A DNA stretch of 64,000 bases. It comes from an uncultured Eubacteriales bacterium. Its GTDB lineage: Bacteria; Bacillota; Clostridia; Oscillospirales; Acutalibacteraceae. Under the pieces are notes generated by a model. The model was given only the letters and a program-made list of their open reading frames with translations, was not told where the DNA came from and did not search any database. The stretch spans positions 74,048-138,047 of the forward strand of contig CAJTNL010000002.1 in NCBI GenBank assembly GCA_910577755.1, read 5' to 3'. Below, one piece after another: positions 8,266 to 18,792 of this stretch. The translations under genes were made by a program, and so were the position numbers. The stretch's first letter is position 1; every line of letters starts with the position of its first letter.

Positions 8266-9660
8266 TTAGAAGTCAGCATGCCCAGTTGTTCTTGGAAACG
8301 GTAATACATCACGGATATTAGATATACCAGTTAAATACATGACCATACGTTCAAATCCTAAACCAAAGCCTGCATGTTTTGTTCCGCCGAAACGACGTAA
8401 ATCTAAATACCACCAATAATCTTCGTTGTTTAAATTTAATTCATTCATACGTTTTGTTAATATATCAAGGCGCTCTTCACGCTGACTGCCTCCAATAATT
8501 TCACCAATACCGGGTACTAATAAATCCATAGCTGCAACGGTTTTGTTATCATCGTTTAGGCGCATATAAAAGGCTTTAATTTCCTTTGGATAATCAGTCA
8601 CAAATAAAGGTTTTTGGAAAATTTGTTCTGTTAAATAGCGTTCATGCTCAGTTTGTAAATCCATGCCCCATATAACTGGATATGTAAAATTTGCCCCGCA
8701 GGTTTGCAATCTTTTAATTGCTTCGGTATATGTAATACAGGCAAAGTCAACGTTTAGAATATATTGCAAACGCTCTATTAATCCCGTATCAATAAATTGA
8801 TTGCAAAACATAAGATCATCCGGGCATGTTTGCATCACATAAGAGATGATGTATTTTATTAAGTCCTGTGCAAGCTCCATATCGTCTTGTAAATCTGCAA
8901 ATGCGATTTCCGGCTCAATCATCCAAAACTCTGCTGCATGACGTTGGGTATTGGAGTGTTCTGCTCGGAAAGTAGGGCCAAAAGTATAAATATTACTAAA
9001 CGCCATAGCCATACATTCCCCTTCTAGTTGTCCGGAAACGGTAAGAGAGATTGGTTTATCAAAAAAGTCTTTGGTATAGTCTATAGAACCATCTTCTTTT
9101 TTAGGTGGCTTTTTTAAATCTAATGTTGTAACCCGGAACATTTCACCGGCCCCCTCGCAGTCACTGCCGGTTAAAATAGGGGTATGGATATAAATAAAAC
9201 CACGTGTATTAAAAAATTGATGAATTGCAAAAGAAGCGGCAGACCGTATGCGAAAAGCTGCACTATAGGTATTGGTACGAGGGCGAAGATGTGCCATAGA
9301 ACGTAAATATTCTAAAGAGTGACGTTTTTTTTGCAAAGGATAATCAGGGGATGAAGCACCTTCTATGGTTATGTCGTTGGCATGTAGTTCAAATGGTTGT
9401 TTTGCGTCAGGTGTTATAATGAATTGACCTGTTATACAAAGAGCTGTACCAATATTTTGTTTGGTAATTTCTTTATAATTAGAAAGATGGTTTTCTTCAC
9501 ATACAATTTGTATACCTTTGAAACAGCTGCCATCGTTTAGGTTTATAAATCCTAATGTTTTTGAATCTCTTAAGCTGCGAATCCAACCGCATACGGTAAT
9601 ACGTTTATTTTGAAATTGTTTTGGATTTTGATATAATTGCATAATGGCTGTCTTTTTCAC
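8266..9660 (-). CDS. asnS: Asparaginyl-tRNA synthetase
   Basis: The 464-residue protein carries an N-terminal OB-fold anticodon-binding domain (about 15-110, with VCGWIRSLRDSK) and a class II catalytic core. Class II motif 2 is FRAEHSNTQRHAAEFWMIE and motif 3 is GFGLGFERMVMYLTG near the C-terminus. AsnS rather than AspS is indicated by the overall length, by the lack of the bacterial AspS insertion domain and by the ending ISNIRDVLPFPRT. It charges tRNA-Asn with asparagine. The start codon is GTG at 9660, with GGAG 8 nt upstream; no ATG start fits better. Confidence 0.95.
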   Translation of the reverse strand: MKKTAIMQLYQNPKQFQNKRITVCGWIRSLRDSKTLGFINLNDGSCFKGIQIVCEENHLSNYKEITKQNIGTALCITGQFIITPDAKQPFELHANDITIEGASSPDYPLQKKRHSLEYLRSMAHLRPRTNTYSAAFRIRSAASFAIHQFFNTRGFIYIHTPILTGSDCEGAGEMFRVTTLDLKKPPKKEDGSIDYTKDFFDKPISLTVSGQLEGECMAMAFSNIYTFGPTFRAEHSNTQRHAAEFWMIEPEIAFADLQDDMELAQDLIKYIISYVMQTCPDDLMFCNQFIDTGLIERLQYILNVDFACITYTEAIKRLQTCGANFTYPVIWGMDLQTEHERYLTEQIFQKPLFVTDYPKEIKAFYMRLNDDNKTVAAMDLLVPGIGEIIGGSQREERLDILTKRMNELNLNNEDYWWYLDLRRFGGTKHAGFGLGFERMVMYLTGISNIRDVLPFPRTTGHADF

Positions 9661-9789
9661 AGGATATTCTCCTTTTTTTACTTTTTACTGTTTACAATAA
9701 AATCATATTTGTAATATTATAACATATATTTAGAGAAACAGGTGCAGGTTAATATAAATATTTTATCTTTAAAAATTTAGGTATAAACC

Positions 9790-9818
9790 TTGCATTTTTA
9801 TAAAATATGGTGTATACT
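9790..9818 (+). promoter_or_regulatory. Promoter of tRNA-Ser
   Basis: TTGCAT (9790-9795), a 17-nt spacer and TATACT (9813-9818) end 35 nt before the tRNA gene. Confidence 0.65.
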
Positions 9819-9853
9819 AATGAATACATAATCAGAGAAATCATAAATATTTT

Positions 9854-9939
9854 GGAGAGGTATTCTAATGGTAAGGAGCCACATTGGAAATGTGGTGTGC
9901 CGCAAGGCATTGTGCGTTCGAGTCGCATCCTCTCCGCCA
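9854..9939 (+). tRNA. tRNA-Ser (GGA)
   Basis: Acceptor stem GGAGAGG/CCTCTCC, anticodon stem CCACA/TGTGG with loop TTGGAAA and anticodon GGA at 9886-9888, a long class II variable arm (TGCCGCAAGGCA), T-loop GTTCGAGTC, and encoded CCA. Confidence 0.96.
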
Positions 9940-9947
9940 AAGAAAGA

Positions 9948-9973
9948 AAAACCCGCATTATTGCGGGTTTTTC
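9948..9973 (+). terminator. Terminator of tRNA-Ser
   Basis: ACCCGCA and TGCGGGT form a tight hairpin directly followed by TTTTCTATTTTTT, 9 nt after the tRNA. Confidence 0.88.
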
Positions 9974-10265
9974 TATTTTTTACACGAAATTTCTATATTT
10001 ATGTCTTTGATTTTTCTAGGCATAAATATGTATTTCATAACATTTCGGTTTTAAAATGTTTTAGTTTTGGTAATTTCTTGGATTTTCATTCTCACATTAG
10101 CAAATAATACGCGAGTGTTCTAAAAAATAAATTTTAATATGTAGGAGTTCGGCTATATCAGTATATAATGTATTCCTATTAGATAGACTGGTACTTCTTA
10201 GGCCGTTTGGCTACATCCCTCAAAATTATCTGTATATTTTGGTAGGATAATCTGTTTTTTCTATT

Positions 10266-13200
10266 CTATTGACCATTATTTATCTGCCATAGATATATAA
10301 AATAAAATATATAAGTAAATACATCATCCATACCGAGATTATTTAGTTGATTAGCAAACGAATCCGTTTGATCTGAGTTGATCTTCATTACATGTGCATA
10401 TGGATTATTGGATGAGTTAGAGGGATAGAGCCCATAGTAGTTGCCGTTTACTTCAGTCGTAATTAGATATTGTTTACCGCTGCCAATGGTTTGGTAACTG
10501 GTAACACGTACGTAACCAGGAATCTCAGTACTGGATTTTTCATTCGCTGCAGCAGGACGGTACAGGAAAAAGTTTTGGTTAACATCGTTTTGGTCATATT
10601 GTGTAGTTTGATCAAAATAGAGTTTGTTGCTATCATGATAAAAATATAAAAATCCGTCATATTGGTCGGTAAAGGTATTTATCATAAAGGAGTGATTTTG
10701 TGTTGTGGCATATAGTCTTGTATTGCAAGTAGAATTTGTAGTCTGAGGATAGCTGGCTTTGCCGGGGCGCAGACACAGGGTTACCTTTTTTCCGCTGCTT
10801 ATTTTAGATGAAATGGTACACTTATTATCACTGTTGGTAAAATCATATAAAGCATTTTTGAGAGAAACTATTGGTCCGTTAAATTTGTTATCTGTACCTA
10901 AATTGCAGGTTCCGCTTGGAAGGAGGAGGGGAGGGTTAATTTTAATTACGTGACTGTATTTATTGTTTGTATCGTTAGAGGGATGGAGGGCATAATAGGT
11001 ATTGTGTGCCTCGGTCACAATTAAGTATTGACCGCCGTTGGTAATTGCATTGGCATTGTTTACCCAAACATATCCCGGAATCTCCGTGCTGGATTTTTCC
11101 CCTTCTATAGCAGGGCGAAAGAGTAGGAATTTATTATTGTAGTCCTCACTGTTATTGGTTAACGTTTGATCAAAGTAAAGTTTACTAGCGTCCTGCCAGA
11201 AATATAAATATCCGTTATATTCACGAGAGGAGCTTTTAATATAAAATGTACCGTCATTGTTTTGTGTCAATGTAATGATACCGCGGCTGTCTGTGGTTTG
11301 AGGATAACCGGCTTTGCCGGGACGCAGGCATAGTGATACCGTTTGACCGCTGTTTGTTTGGGCAGAAACCGTGTAGCCGCTGCTATTAGATGTAAAGGTG
11401 TATAGCGAGTTACTTAAAGAAACAGTTTGTCCTGTAAAACTAATATTGTTGCCCAGATTACCTGTTCCGTTTTCAAGTCCTACGGAATTTACCCTAATGA
11501 CAGAGGAGTATCGATTGTTAGTTGTGCTGGAAGGATAGAGAGCATAGCAGGCGCCTTCTGCCTCAGCTACAATTAAATACTGACCGCCGCTGATAACTGC
11601 ATTAGATTTGGTTACCTGAACATATCCGGGTACCTCGTTGCTTGGTGTTTCCCCTATTTCAGCCAAGTGATACAGATAGAATCTTTTGTTGTATGTGTAA
11701 CCTAGTTCCACCGATTGATCAAAATATAATTTGTTGTTTTCACGCCAAAAATACAGATAACCAGTGTAGCCGGGAGAAGAGCTTTTTATGTAAAAGCTTC
11801 CATCATTATTTTCTATTAATGAAATAATACCAGGATTACCTGTGGTCTGTGGGTAACCGGCGTTGCCGCCACGTAGACATAGATTTACAGTTTCACCGCT
11901 GGTGGTATGGGCGGTAACGGTATAACCGCCATTGTTGGCGGTGAAAGTGTATAATGCGTTACGGAGAGAAACCATTTGTTCAGTAAAACCGGCATCGCTT
12001 CCAAGATTGCCCATACCATCAGATATTTTTGCAGAATTGATCTTGATGACATGGGAATACTTATTATTGATTGAGTTGGAGGGATAGAGCGCATAATAGC
12101 CGTCTTTAACTTTAGCAACAATTAGGTATTGATTGCCGCTGATAATTTCTTGTTTATTTTTTACTTTTACATATCCAGGTACTTCAAAGCTTGTTGTTTC
12201 GCTGTTTGTACCGCAGCGGTAGATTAGAAACTTACAGTCATTGTCGGTTCGGTACTGCTGGTCGAAGTAATTTTTGTTGTCACGCCAGAAATATAGATAA
12301 CCGGTATAGTAAGAAGAAGTACTTTTTATATAGAAACTGCCGTCATTATTTTCCTCTAATGTAATAGAGACGGGACCGCCTATGGTTTGGGGGTAGCCTG
12401 GCTTGCCGGGGCGCAGTTGTAAGTATACTGTTTCGCCAGTGGTAGTTTGACCAGAAACCGAATAGCTTTCGTTGTTACTGGCGGTAAAGGTGTATAGAGC
12501 ACGGCTCAATGAAACCGTTTCTCCGTTAAAACTGGCGTTAGTACCAAGATTTCCCGTGCCCTCAGCATATGGGGGTGCATTTATATTCACCTGAACCGTC
12601 ATAGTTGTATCTGTTTTTCCAGTATCGTATTGATATGAGAAACTTACAGGATGACCGCTACCATTAAATTGTACAATTCCTGTGCCGGAATCATATCTAT
12701 ATGTAGGGTCGGATATGGAAATGCGACCTAGAGTATCCCTTGGAATACTTTCTGACAAATCAATTATCCATTTATCATTCTGATATTGAGCGGGTAAAGT
12801 GAGATTTTGATTAGAGAGATTTACTCTATTTAGCCATTGATGGTTGGTTAAATTTAAGGTAGCTAGTTGATTATCATAGCACTCTAATCTCCTTAACGCT
12901 GTGTTTTTACTTACATCAAGTATTGTTAGTTGATTAGAATAGCAGTATAGAATGGTTAAAGATGTATTCCGGCTTATATCAAGTTCTGTTAGTTTATTTT
13001 CGTCGCAATATAGTCTTGTTAAGTTTGTATTTTGACTCACATTTAGTTCTTTCAGTTGATTGGACTCACAGTCCAACTCTGTTAATTTTGTATTCATGGT
13101 TATATCCAGTTTATCCAGCTGGTTATCATAGCAATATAGTCTTGTTAAATCTGTATTTTGGTTTACATCCAGTTTTTTTAGTTGATTGGAATAGCAATAT

Positions 13201-15734
13201 AAATACAACAACCTTCCATGCTTACTTACATCCAGTGTTGTTAGTTGATTGTCAGAGCAATTTAAATGCAGCAGATTTGTATTCTTACTTACATCCAGTG
13301 TTGTTAGTTGGTTGGAATAGCAATTTAAATGCGCCAAATTAGTATTTTTGCTTACATCCAATGTTTTTAGTTGATTGGAATTACAGTTTAACGTAGTTAA
13401 TGCAGTGTTTTTTGTTAAATGCAGTGTTGTCAATTGATTAGATTGGCAGTCTAGTGTTGTTAAAGCAGTGTTGTGGCTTATATCCAATTCTGCTAGTTGA
13501 TTTTTACTGCAATTTAAGTCTGTTAACTCAGCAAAATATTCAATACCTTGCAGGTAAGTAATATTGCGGGAAGCAACAGAAATATTGTAAATGCTCTGTA
13601 ATTCATTCATTGTCAGGTATCCGTCTCTTCCGCTTCGGTTATAAATATATGCATAAAATTCTGCATCTGGAAAATTATTCGTACATACATGTAAAGAAAA
13701 ATTGGATGGGTGTACACATGCGGATACTCCGTTTACCATCATCAAAATATGCTTTCGGCAAGCAGTATGGTCGGTGGCTGGTTTCACGTTAACATTTATT
13801 GTTCGGGTAAGTGTTTTTCCATTTTGTAGTGTTGCTGTAACAGTCGCCTGAGTGTTACCTGCCGCTACTCCGGTCATTTGACCTGTATTGGCGTTCACTG
13901 TTACAATATTTTGATTGTTACTGCTCCATTGATAAGTTGCAGTGTCGCCATGATTAGCAGGCCATAAGCTTGCATTTACAAAGGCAAAAGAACCAATATC
14001 TAATTGAACGTTTTCTGTATCTACTTGTATGCTTGTCGCCGATATAGAAGGTACGGTTACTTTTAATGTAATAGTATCCGCTGTAGAACCAGTTACTTCA
14101 AGTTTAATGCCGCTGTTTTTACCATTACTGTAATATAATGTAGTATTATTCCATTCACTGTCATAATTTACCTCGGTTAATGTTTTACCAAATGTGTTGC
14201 CTACCGTGGGCAATACTACGGCATCTTTTAGAGGACTTAATCCTGAGCCAAGCAAAAATTCTCCAGGGCGTAAAACAAATATGTAGTCCCTTTGACCATC
14301 GTCTGAGCCATTGATATTTGTATGATATTTTGAATTAATACGATAAACAATAAATCCATCCGCACGCCCGTTTAATTCAGTTGATAAAGGATATTTCCCT
14401 TTTTCATAAAACTCGACCATAAAATATTCTTGGCTATTCATGGGTGAGACTATTTTATATGATGTTACTTCATTACTATCTTGATATTTCGGTCGGTTAA
14501 TGGTAATTGTATCGCTTACATTAAGCTGGGGGATTGTTCCGCCCCACTTCAGGTGATCACGCGACAAAATGCTGAGCATACCTGCCGGATAATAATGATC
14601 GTCAGTTGACATGATGTCATAAAACCCAACGGGTACACCGTTGTTATAACCGCGGTATAAGTCTGGTAAATTCAGCGTATGCATAAACTCATGGTGAACA
14701 GTAGCATAACGTGCATAATTTAGTTTTAATTGGTTAAGGTTCGTAGTTTTTGAGCCATTGTGAGCAAACAAACTATTGGGTTGGTTAGGATCATATGTAT
14801 TAATTAAATTATACGAACCAATTTTTTTTCCTGCAATCATTGTTTTCATTGTTGAAGTTATTTGATGAGACCACAATAAATCATCCCAATCTATTATAGA
14901 TGTATCGTTCTCAGTGCCGCGGCTTTCAACAAAAAAAACCACAGAGTCAATATATCCGTCTTCATTGATATCCAATTGATCGCCTGAATACAGATTTTCA
15001 ATAGATGCAGCAGCAGCTCTAAGAGTTTCTTCAATGAGTTCATTTTCTCTATAAGTTAATGATTTTGGATTATTAGAATCATCGATATTCGGATCATAGC
15101 CATCCGGATTAGAATGCGTTTCTTTCAGATAGTAATTATAGGAATGGCTCGCGGTGTGAGAAACAACTTGACCGGCATTGTTTTTTGGAAAAACAGAACC
15201 GTTAATTTGATAAAAGCCATAACTAAATTTATTCATATATTCTTTTAAAGATACTACTGGAGTTTCACGTTGGTTACGGATGTTAGTACCACCGCTGTTT
15301 AAAACCATATCAATGGCTTTTAAAGTTTTTTCATCATCTATATCTACATCAGTCATATCGGGAAATTCAATTAGTATTGCAAGATATTGAAGTGTTTTAG
15401 GTTGGCTGGAAGCCCGACTTGATATTTGTGGCTGTTCTACCAGAGAGTGCATCTCTTTTGTATGCTCCCATCCATACGTATCAGTACGATTTTCTAAATG
15501 TAATGGTTTAGTGTTTTCTGTTGCGACTTCCCTTTCATGAATTTGCTTGAAATCTTCTGTTATAGTACTTTCAGTAGGTTGGGCGATATTTTCAACAGTT
15601 GTGTTGGAATTAATGTTATTGGGTGGTCCGAGTGTTGTTGCGTTTGCTAAAGGAACTGGTATGATTCCCAGTATTAGGGACAATGTAAGTGAGATAATGC
15701 CGATTTTAATTTTTTTCATAATTTTTTTCAACAT
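10266..15734 (-). CDS. Giant secreted M6-type metalloprotease with Ig-like, leucine-rich and four long C-terminal repeats
   Basis: The 1822-residue protein starts with a signal peptide (residues 1-32, cleavage after ANA). Residues about 115-560 form an immune-inhibitor-A-like M6 peptidase with the zinc motif HEFMH (348-352) and D358. Residues 562-652 are a bacterial Ig-like Big_2 domain. After a cap region (688-735), about eleven 21-residue leucine-rich repeats run to residue 965 (LTTLDVSKNTNLLHLNC type). Four repeats of about 181 residues start near 1061, 1242, 1424 and 1606, each with GNLG, YTFT, YLYFW, EVPGYV or EIPGYV, and YLIV motifs. No LPXTG or other anchor is seen. The end (IFYFIYLWQINNGQ) looks unlike a domain boundary, so a 3' truncation is possible. 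The AAAGG site abuts the ATG; the TTG that follows is an alternative start. Likely function: extracellular proteolysis and binding of host or food proteins. Confidence 0.85.
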   Translation of the reverse strand: MLKKIMKKIKIGIISLTLSLILGIIPVPLANATTLGPPNNINSNTTVENIAQPTESTITEDFKQIHEREVATENTKPLHLENRTDTYGWEHTKEMHSLVEQPQISSRASSQPKTLQYLAILIEFPDMTDVDIDDEKTLKAIDMVLNSGGTNIRNQRETPVVSLKEYMNKFSYGFYQINGSVFPKNNAGQVVSHTASHSYNYYLKETHSNPDGYDPNIDDSNNPKSLTYRENELIEETLRAAAASIENLYSGDQLDINEDGYIDSVVFFVESRGTENDTSIIDWDDLLWSHQITSTMKTMIAGKKIGSYNLINTYDPNQPNSLFAHNGSKTTNLNQLKLNYARYATVHHEFMHTLNLPDLYRGYNNGVPVGFYDIMSTDDHYYPAGMLSILSRDHLKWGGTIPQLNVSDTITINRPKYQDSNEVTSYKIVSPMNSQEYFMVEFYEKGKYPLSTELNGRADGFIVYRINSKYHTNINGSDDGQRDYIFVLRPGEFLLGSGLSPLKDAVVLPTVGNTFGKTLTEVNYDSEWNNTTLYYSNGKNSGIKLEVTGSTADTITLKVTVPSISATSIQVDTENVQLDIGSFAFVNASLWPANHGDTATYQWSSNNQNIVTVNANTGQMTGVAAGNTQATVTATLQNGKTLTRTINVNVKPATDHTACRKHILMMVNGVSACVHPSNFSLHVCTNNFPDAEFYAYIYNRSGRDGYLTMNELQSIYNISVASRNITYLQGIEYFAELTDLNCSKNQLAELDISHNTALTTLDCQSNQLTTLHLTKNTALTTLNCNSNQLKTLDVSKNTNLAHLNCYSNQLTTLDVSKNTNLLHLNCSDNQLTTLDVSKHGRLLYLYCYSNQLKKLDVNQNTDLTRLYCYDNQLDKLDITMNTKLTELDCESNQLKELNVSQNTNLTRLYCDENKLTELDISRNTSLTILYCYSNQLTILDVSKNTALRRLECYDNQLATLNLTNHQWLNRVNLSNQNLTLPAQYQNDKWIIDLSESIPRDTLGRISISDPTYRYDSGTGIVQFNGSGHPVSFSYQYDTGKTDTTMTVQVNINAPPYAEGTGNLGTNASFNGETVSLSRALYTFTASNNESYSVSGQTTTGETVYLQLRPGKPGYPQTIGGPVSITLEENNDGSFYIKSTSSYYTGYLYFWRDNKNYFDQQYRTDNDCKFLIYRCGTNSETTSFEVPGYVKVKNKQEIISGNQYLIVAKVKDGYYALYPSNSINNKYSHVIKINSAKISDGMGNLGSDAGFTEQMVSLRNALYTFTANNGGYTVTAHTTSGETVNLCLRGGNAGYPQTTGNPGIISLIENNDGSFYIKSSSPGYTGYLYFWRENNKLYFDQSVELGYTYNKRFYLYHLAEIGETPSNEVPGYVQVTKSNAVISGGQYLIVAEAEGACYALYPSSTTNNRYSSVIRVNSVGLENGTGNLGNNISFTGQTVSLSNSLYTFTSNSSGYTVSAQTNSGQTVSLCLRPGKAGYPQTTDSRGIITLTQNNDGTFYIKSSSREYNGYLYFWQDASKLYFDQTLTNNSEDYNNKFLLFRPAIEGEKSSTEIPGYVWVNNANAITNGGQYLIVTEAHNTYYALHPSNDTNNKYSHVIKINPPLLLPSGTCNLGTDNKFNGPIVSLKNALYDFTNSDNKCTISSKISSGKKVTLCLRPGKASYPQTTNSTCNTRLYATTQNHSFMINTFTDQYDGFLYFYHDSNKLYFDQTTQYDQNDVNQNFFLYRPAAANEKSSTEIPGYVRVTSYQTIGSGKQYLITTEVNGNYYGLYPSNSSNNPYAHVMKINSDQTDSFANQLNNLGMDDVFTYIFYFIYLWQINNGQ
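10376..12554 (-). repeat. Four tandem 543-bp repeats encoding 181-residue domains
   Basis: The four units share GNLG, VSL-x-x-ALY-x-FT, LRPGK, PQT, YFDQ, PGYV and ALYPSN landmarks but differ at many positions. The domain type is not recognised; the aromatic YLYFW motif suggests a beta-rich, perhaps glycan-binding, fold. Confidence 0.8.
12842..13532 (-). repeat. 63-bp leucine-rich-repeat tandem array within the giant protease gene
   Basis: About eleven units of 63 bp encode 21-residue repeats with the pattern L-x-x-L-x-C-x-x-N-Q-L. Units are similar but not identical, so the array is an old coding repeat. Confidence 0.85.
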
Positions 15735-16354
15735 CCTTTCACATATTTGTATATTTTAATAATAATATATATTGTAACAGAAAAAAATACCAGAATCAAC
15801 AAATGTGACAAATATTTTACAAAAAATCTTTTTTTATTTTCACTATTATATTTGATTATATGCTTTTATCTGAATCTTAGAATTTTCACCTAATCTTTCA
15901 ATTATTCTATTTATTTATACATGACGTCCTATGCAGTGATAATACTTTGCAGTTCTAAACTTATTTGTACATAAAAAGAAGAACCGATTTTAATATGAAT
16001 CATGTTGCCTGCCCATTCTCAACTATTTCCGCATACTATTGTAAATATATATTTTTATAATCGTATATCATGAAAAATTAAATAATGTCTATAATACAAA
16101 AGGTATGGACATTTTTGTTAATTAGTGTTATGTTAAAAAAGAATAACGTAGATCAAGATAGAAATTTTACACTTTATAAAAATGAATATATTTGTTATCT
16201 ATGTAAATAATGCAATTTGCAGTAGGATACTGTATCTACGTAGTTATAATCCATGTAAAATTATATGTCACAAAATGTTCATATGAAAATGCTATAATAC
16301 ATATAAAAATAGAATCCGAATATATAGGTATATACATGTAGAAAAGGTGATGGA
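15735..16354. other. Divergent intergenic region
   Basis: About 620 bp, very AT-rich, between the giant protease gene (minus) and the P-type ATPase (plus). A TATAAT at about 16291-16296 may serve the ATPase. No ORF, RNA or riboswitch was recognised. Confidence 0.5.
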
Positions 16355-18724
16355 ATGGAACAAAAGCAACGGATAATCCCTGATGTTAAAATGGGCCTTA
16401 CTTCAAAGCAGGTAGCGGCTCAAAAAGCCAAAGGTTTCAAAAATGAAGTAACCAAAAAAATATCCAAATCTACCGGACAAATTATAAAAGACAATGTTTG
16501 CACGTTGTTCAATTTGTTTAATCTTATTATTGCAATTGCGTTGGCATGTGTTGGCGCATGGAGTAATTTATTGTTTATAGTTATTATTATTGCTAATGTT
16601 TTAATTGCAATCATCCAGGAATTGCGTGCAAAAAAATTAGTGGATCAACTGTCACTATTGTCTGTACCTCATGCAAGAGTGCTACGAGATGGCAAGGAGC
16701 AGGAAGTACCTGTGGAGGATTTAGTTTTAGATGACGTTATTTGTTTATATGCCGGTCAACAAATTTGTGCTGATGCTGTTATTTTAGAGGGGCATGCAGA
16801 GATTAATGAGTCGTTGCTTACGGGAGAATCAGATCCAATCAACAAAGGTTATGGAGATCATGTGCTGTCGGGTAGTTTTGTTATTAGTGGTAAATGCTTT
16901 GCAAAAGTAGAGCATATTGGTAATGATAATTATGCTACGCAAATTGCTCATGAAGCCAAAAAAATGAAACAAGTTGAATCTGAATTGGTTACATCTATGA
17001 AAAAAGTAACACGCTTTACTGGTTTTTTAATTATACCTTTGGGAGTTATATTATTCCTAGAAGCATTTTTTCTGCAGGGGGGAGATGCGGCATGGTCTGT
17101 AATTTCGACAGCGGCAGGTTTGTTGGGTATGCTGCCGAAAGGTTTAATGTTACTTATCAGCATAAGTTTAGCCGTAGGAGTAGGCCGATTGGCAAAACAG
17201 AAGGTATTGGTACAAGAACTGTATGCCCTTGAAACTCTTGCCCATGTTGATGTATTATGTTTGGACAAAACTGGAACCATTACACAGGGGAATATGAAAG
17301 TAGAGACTGTTTATAATTTAATGTCGCAGGATGTCCCATGGTATGAGGACGCAATCGGTTCCTTTTTGCATTATACCGACGATAATAATGCTACGTTTAA
17401 AGCGGTGCAAAATTATTATAGTGAAAGTGCGAGGTATACACCTACCCACATGATACCATTTTCTTCACAAAGAAAATGGAGCGCTATGACTTTTGAGGGT
17501 ATTGGTACTTTGGTATTAGGTGCGCCGGAGCGTTTAATGAACACTGCGCTGCCTAATAAAATTCAGCAGAAAATTGAAAGTGGTAACCGTGTGATTTTAG
17601 TTGGTGTTACAAGAAATGTTGTTACAGCAGATGATCCGCTGACAAATGTGATACCGTTGAAAGCTATTGTGATTACCGATCCGGTTCGTGAAAATGCTAA
17701 GGCAACTTTCGATTATTTTAAACGTGAGGGTGTTACGATTAAGGTGATTTCTGGTGATAATCCGGCAACAGTGGCGGCGATTGCAAAGAAAGCTGGTTTA
17801 GAGGGTGCTGATAATTATATTGACATGAGCAACATTGAGACACAAGATCAACTAATAAAAGCTGCAAGACAATATTCAGTGTTTGGCCGCGTTTCACCGC
17901 AACAAAAGAAAATGCTGGTACAGGCTTTGCAAAAATGTGGACATAAGGTTGCCATGACAGGTGACGGAGTTAATGATATTTTAGCATTACGTGAAGCGAA
18001 TTGTAGCATTGCAATTGCAGAGGGTAGTGATGCTGCGAGACAAGTCTCGCAATTGGTGCTGTTAAATTCAGATTTTTCATCATTGCCGTATGTATTGCGT
18101 GAGGGGAGACGTGTTGTAAATAATATTACACGTGTAGCAGGTGTTTTCTTTGTAAAAACATTTTACTCTGTTTTGTTATCTATAATTTGTGTTTGCACAA
18201 ATCAGTCGTTTCCATTTTTGCCGATTCAAATTACACTGATTGATTTGATAATCGAGGGTTATCCAGCATTCTTTATATCGTTTGAGCCAGATGGTAGAAA
18301 GGTTAAAGGGAGTTTTTTGCCATCTGTATTCAGGCGGGCAATACCAAATGCTGTGGCAACAACAATTGGTGTGGCAGTGTTGTTTTTTATTACCCCATTA
18401 TTTGGTGTATCGTTGGAGCTGACGAATACTATTATGTATTTGTTGGTAGGGGTTGTGGGGATTGCTGCCGTATTTAAGGCGTGCTATCCGTTTAATTGGT
18501 TGCGCGGATTTTTATTTATTTCTATGATATTGGGTTATTTTACAGCTACATTTCTCTTTAAAGATATGTTGCATTTACAGATACCATCGTTAAAAGCGAT
18601 TCTAATTTTTGCAGTTGCAGTGGCTGGAAGTATCATGGTTGAGCGTATTGTGGCACTAATTACAAATGTAATTTATAAAAATACTATTTCTAAAGCCAAG
18701 AAAAAGCGGTTTGTTAATAGATGA
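16355..18724 (+). CDS. Cation-transporting P-type ATPase (CtpE-like)
   Basis: The 789-residue protein has every core motif of a P-type ATPase: the actuator loop LLTGES (154-159), the phosphorylation site D304 in DKTGTIT, and the hinge TGDGVND (535-541). The M4 segment reads MLPKGLML near residues 259-266, where calcium pumps have PEGL, and the overall length and pattern resemble CtpE of actinobacteria, a calcium uptake pump. Ten or so membrane segments are expected. Because the key Glu of PEGL is replaced by Lys, the ion is uncertain; calcium or another divalent cation is the best guess. An AAAGGTGAT site lies just before the ATG. The gene is monocistronic and ends in a strong terminator that overlaps the stop codon. 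Confidence 0.87.
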   Translation: MEQKQRIIPDVKMGLTSKQVAAQKAKGFKNEVTKKISKSTGQIIKDNVCTLFNLFNLIIAIALACVGAWSNLLFIVIIIANVLIAIIQELRAKKLVDQLSLLSVPHARVLRDGKEQEVPVEDLVLDDVICLYAGQQICADAVILEGHAEINESLLTGESDPINKGYGDHVLSGSFVISGKCFAKVEHIGNDNYATQIAHEAKKMKQVESELVTSMKKVTRFTGFLIIPLGVILFLEAFFLQGGDAAWSVISTAAGLLGMLPKGLMLLISISLAVGVGRLAKQKVLVQELYALETLAHVDVLCLDKTGTITQGNMKVETVYNLMSQDVPWYEDAIGSFLHYTDDNNATFKAVQNYYSESARYTPTHMIPFSSQRKWSAMTFEGIGTLVLGAPERLMNTALPNKIQQKIESGNRVILVGVTRNVVTADDPLTNVIPLKAIVITDPVRENAKATFDYFKREGVTIKVISGDNPATVAAIAKKAGLEGADNYIDMSNIETQDQLIKAARQYSVFGRVSPQQKKMLVQALQKCGHKVAMTGDGVNDILALREANCSIAIAEGSDAARQVSQLVLLNSDFSSLPYVLREGRRVVNNITRVAGVFFVKTFYSVLLSIICVCTNQSFPFLPIQITLIDLIIEGYPAFFISFEPDGRKVKGSFLPSVFRRAIPNAVATTIGVAVLFFITPLFGVSLELTNTIMYLLVGVVGIAAVFKACYPFNWLRGFLFISMILGYFTATFLFKDMLHLQIPSLKAILIFAVAVAGSIMVERIVALITNVIYKNTISKAKKKRFVNR

Positions 18725-18768
18725 TAAAAGAGCAGACACTACATTATGGGTGTCTGCTCTTTTATCAT
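18721..18768 (+). terminator. Terminator overlapping the ATPase stop codon
   Basis: A 19-bp perfect stem (18721-18739 with 18750-18768) surrounds a 10-nt loop; the descending arm ends CTCTTTTATCAT. The stop codon at 18722-18724 lies inside the stem. Confidence 0.85.
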
Positions 18769-18792
18769 CTATTTATGTTATAATAATTTAAC

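Noticed and set aside
9749..10107. ORFs on both strands over tRNA-Ser
   Set aside because: They overlap the tRNA and its terminator and have no binding site.
12962..13342. 126-residue plus-strand ORF inside the LRR region
   Set aside because: It is the complement of the 63-bp repeat array of the giant protease gene and shows only the reversed repeat pattern.
12842..13532. Regular spaced repeats that could look like a CRISPR array
   Set aside because: The 63-bp units are in frame, encode LRRs and lack unique spacers.
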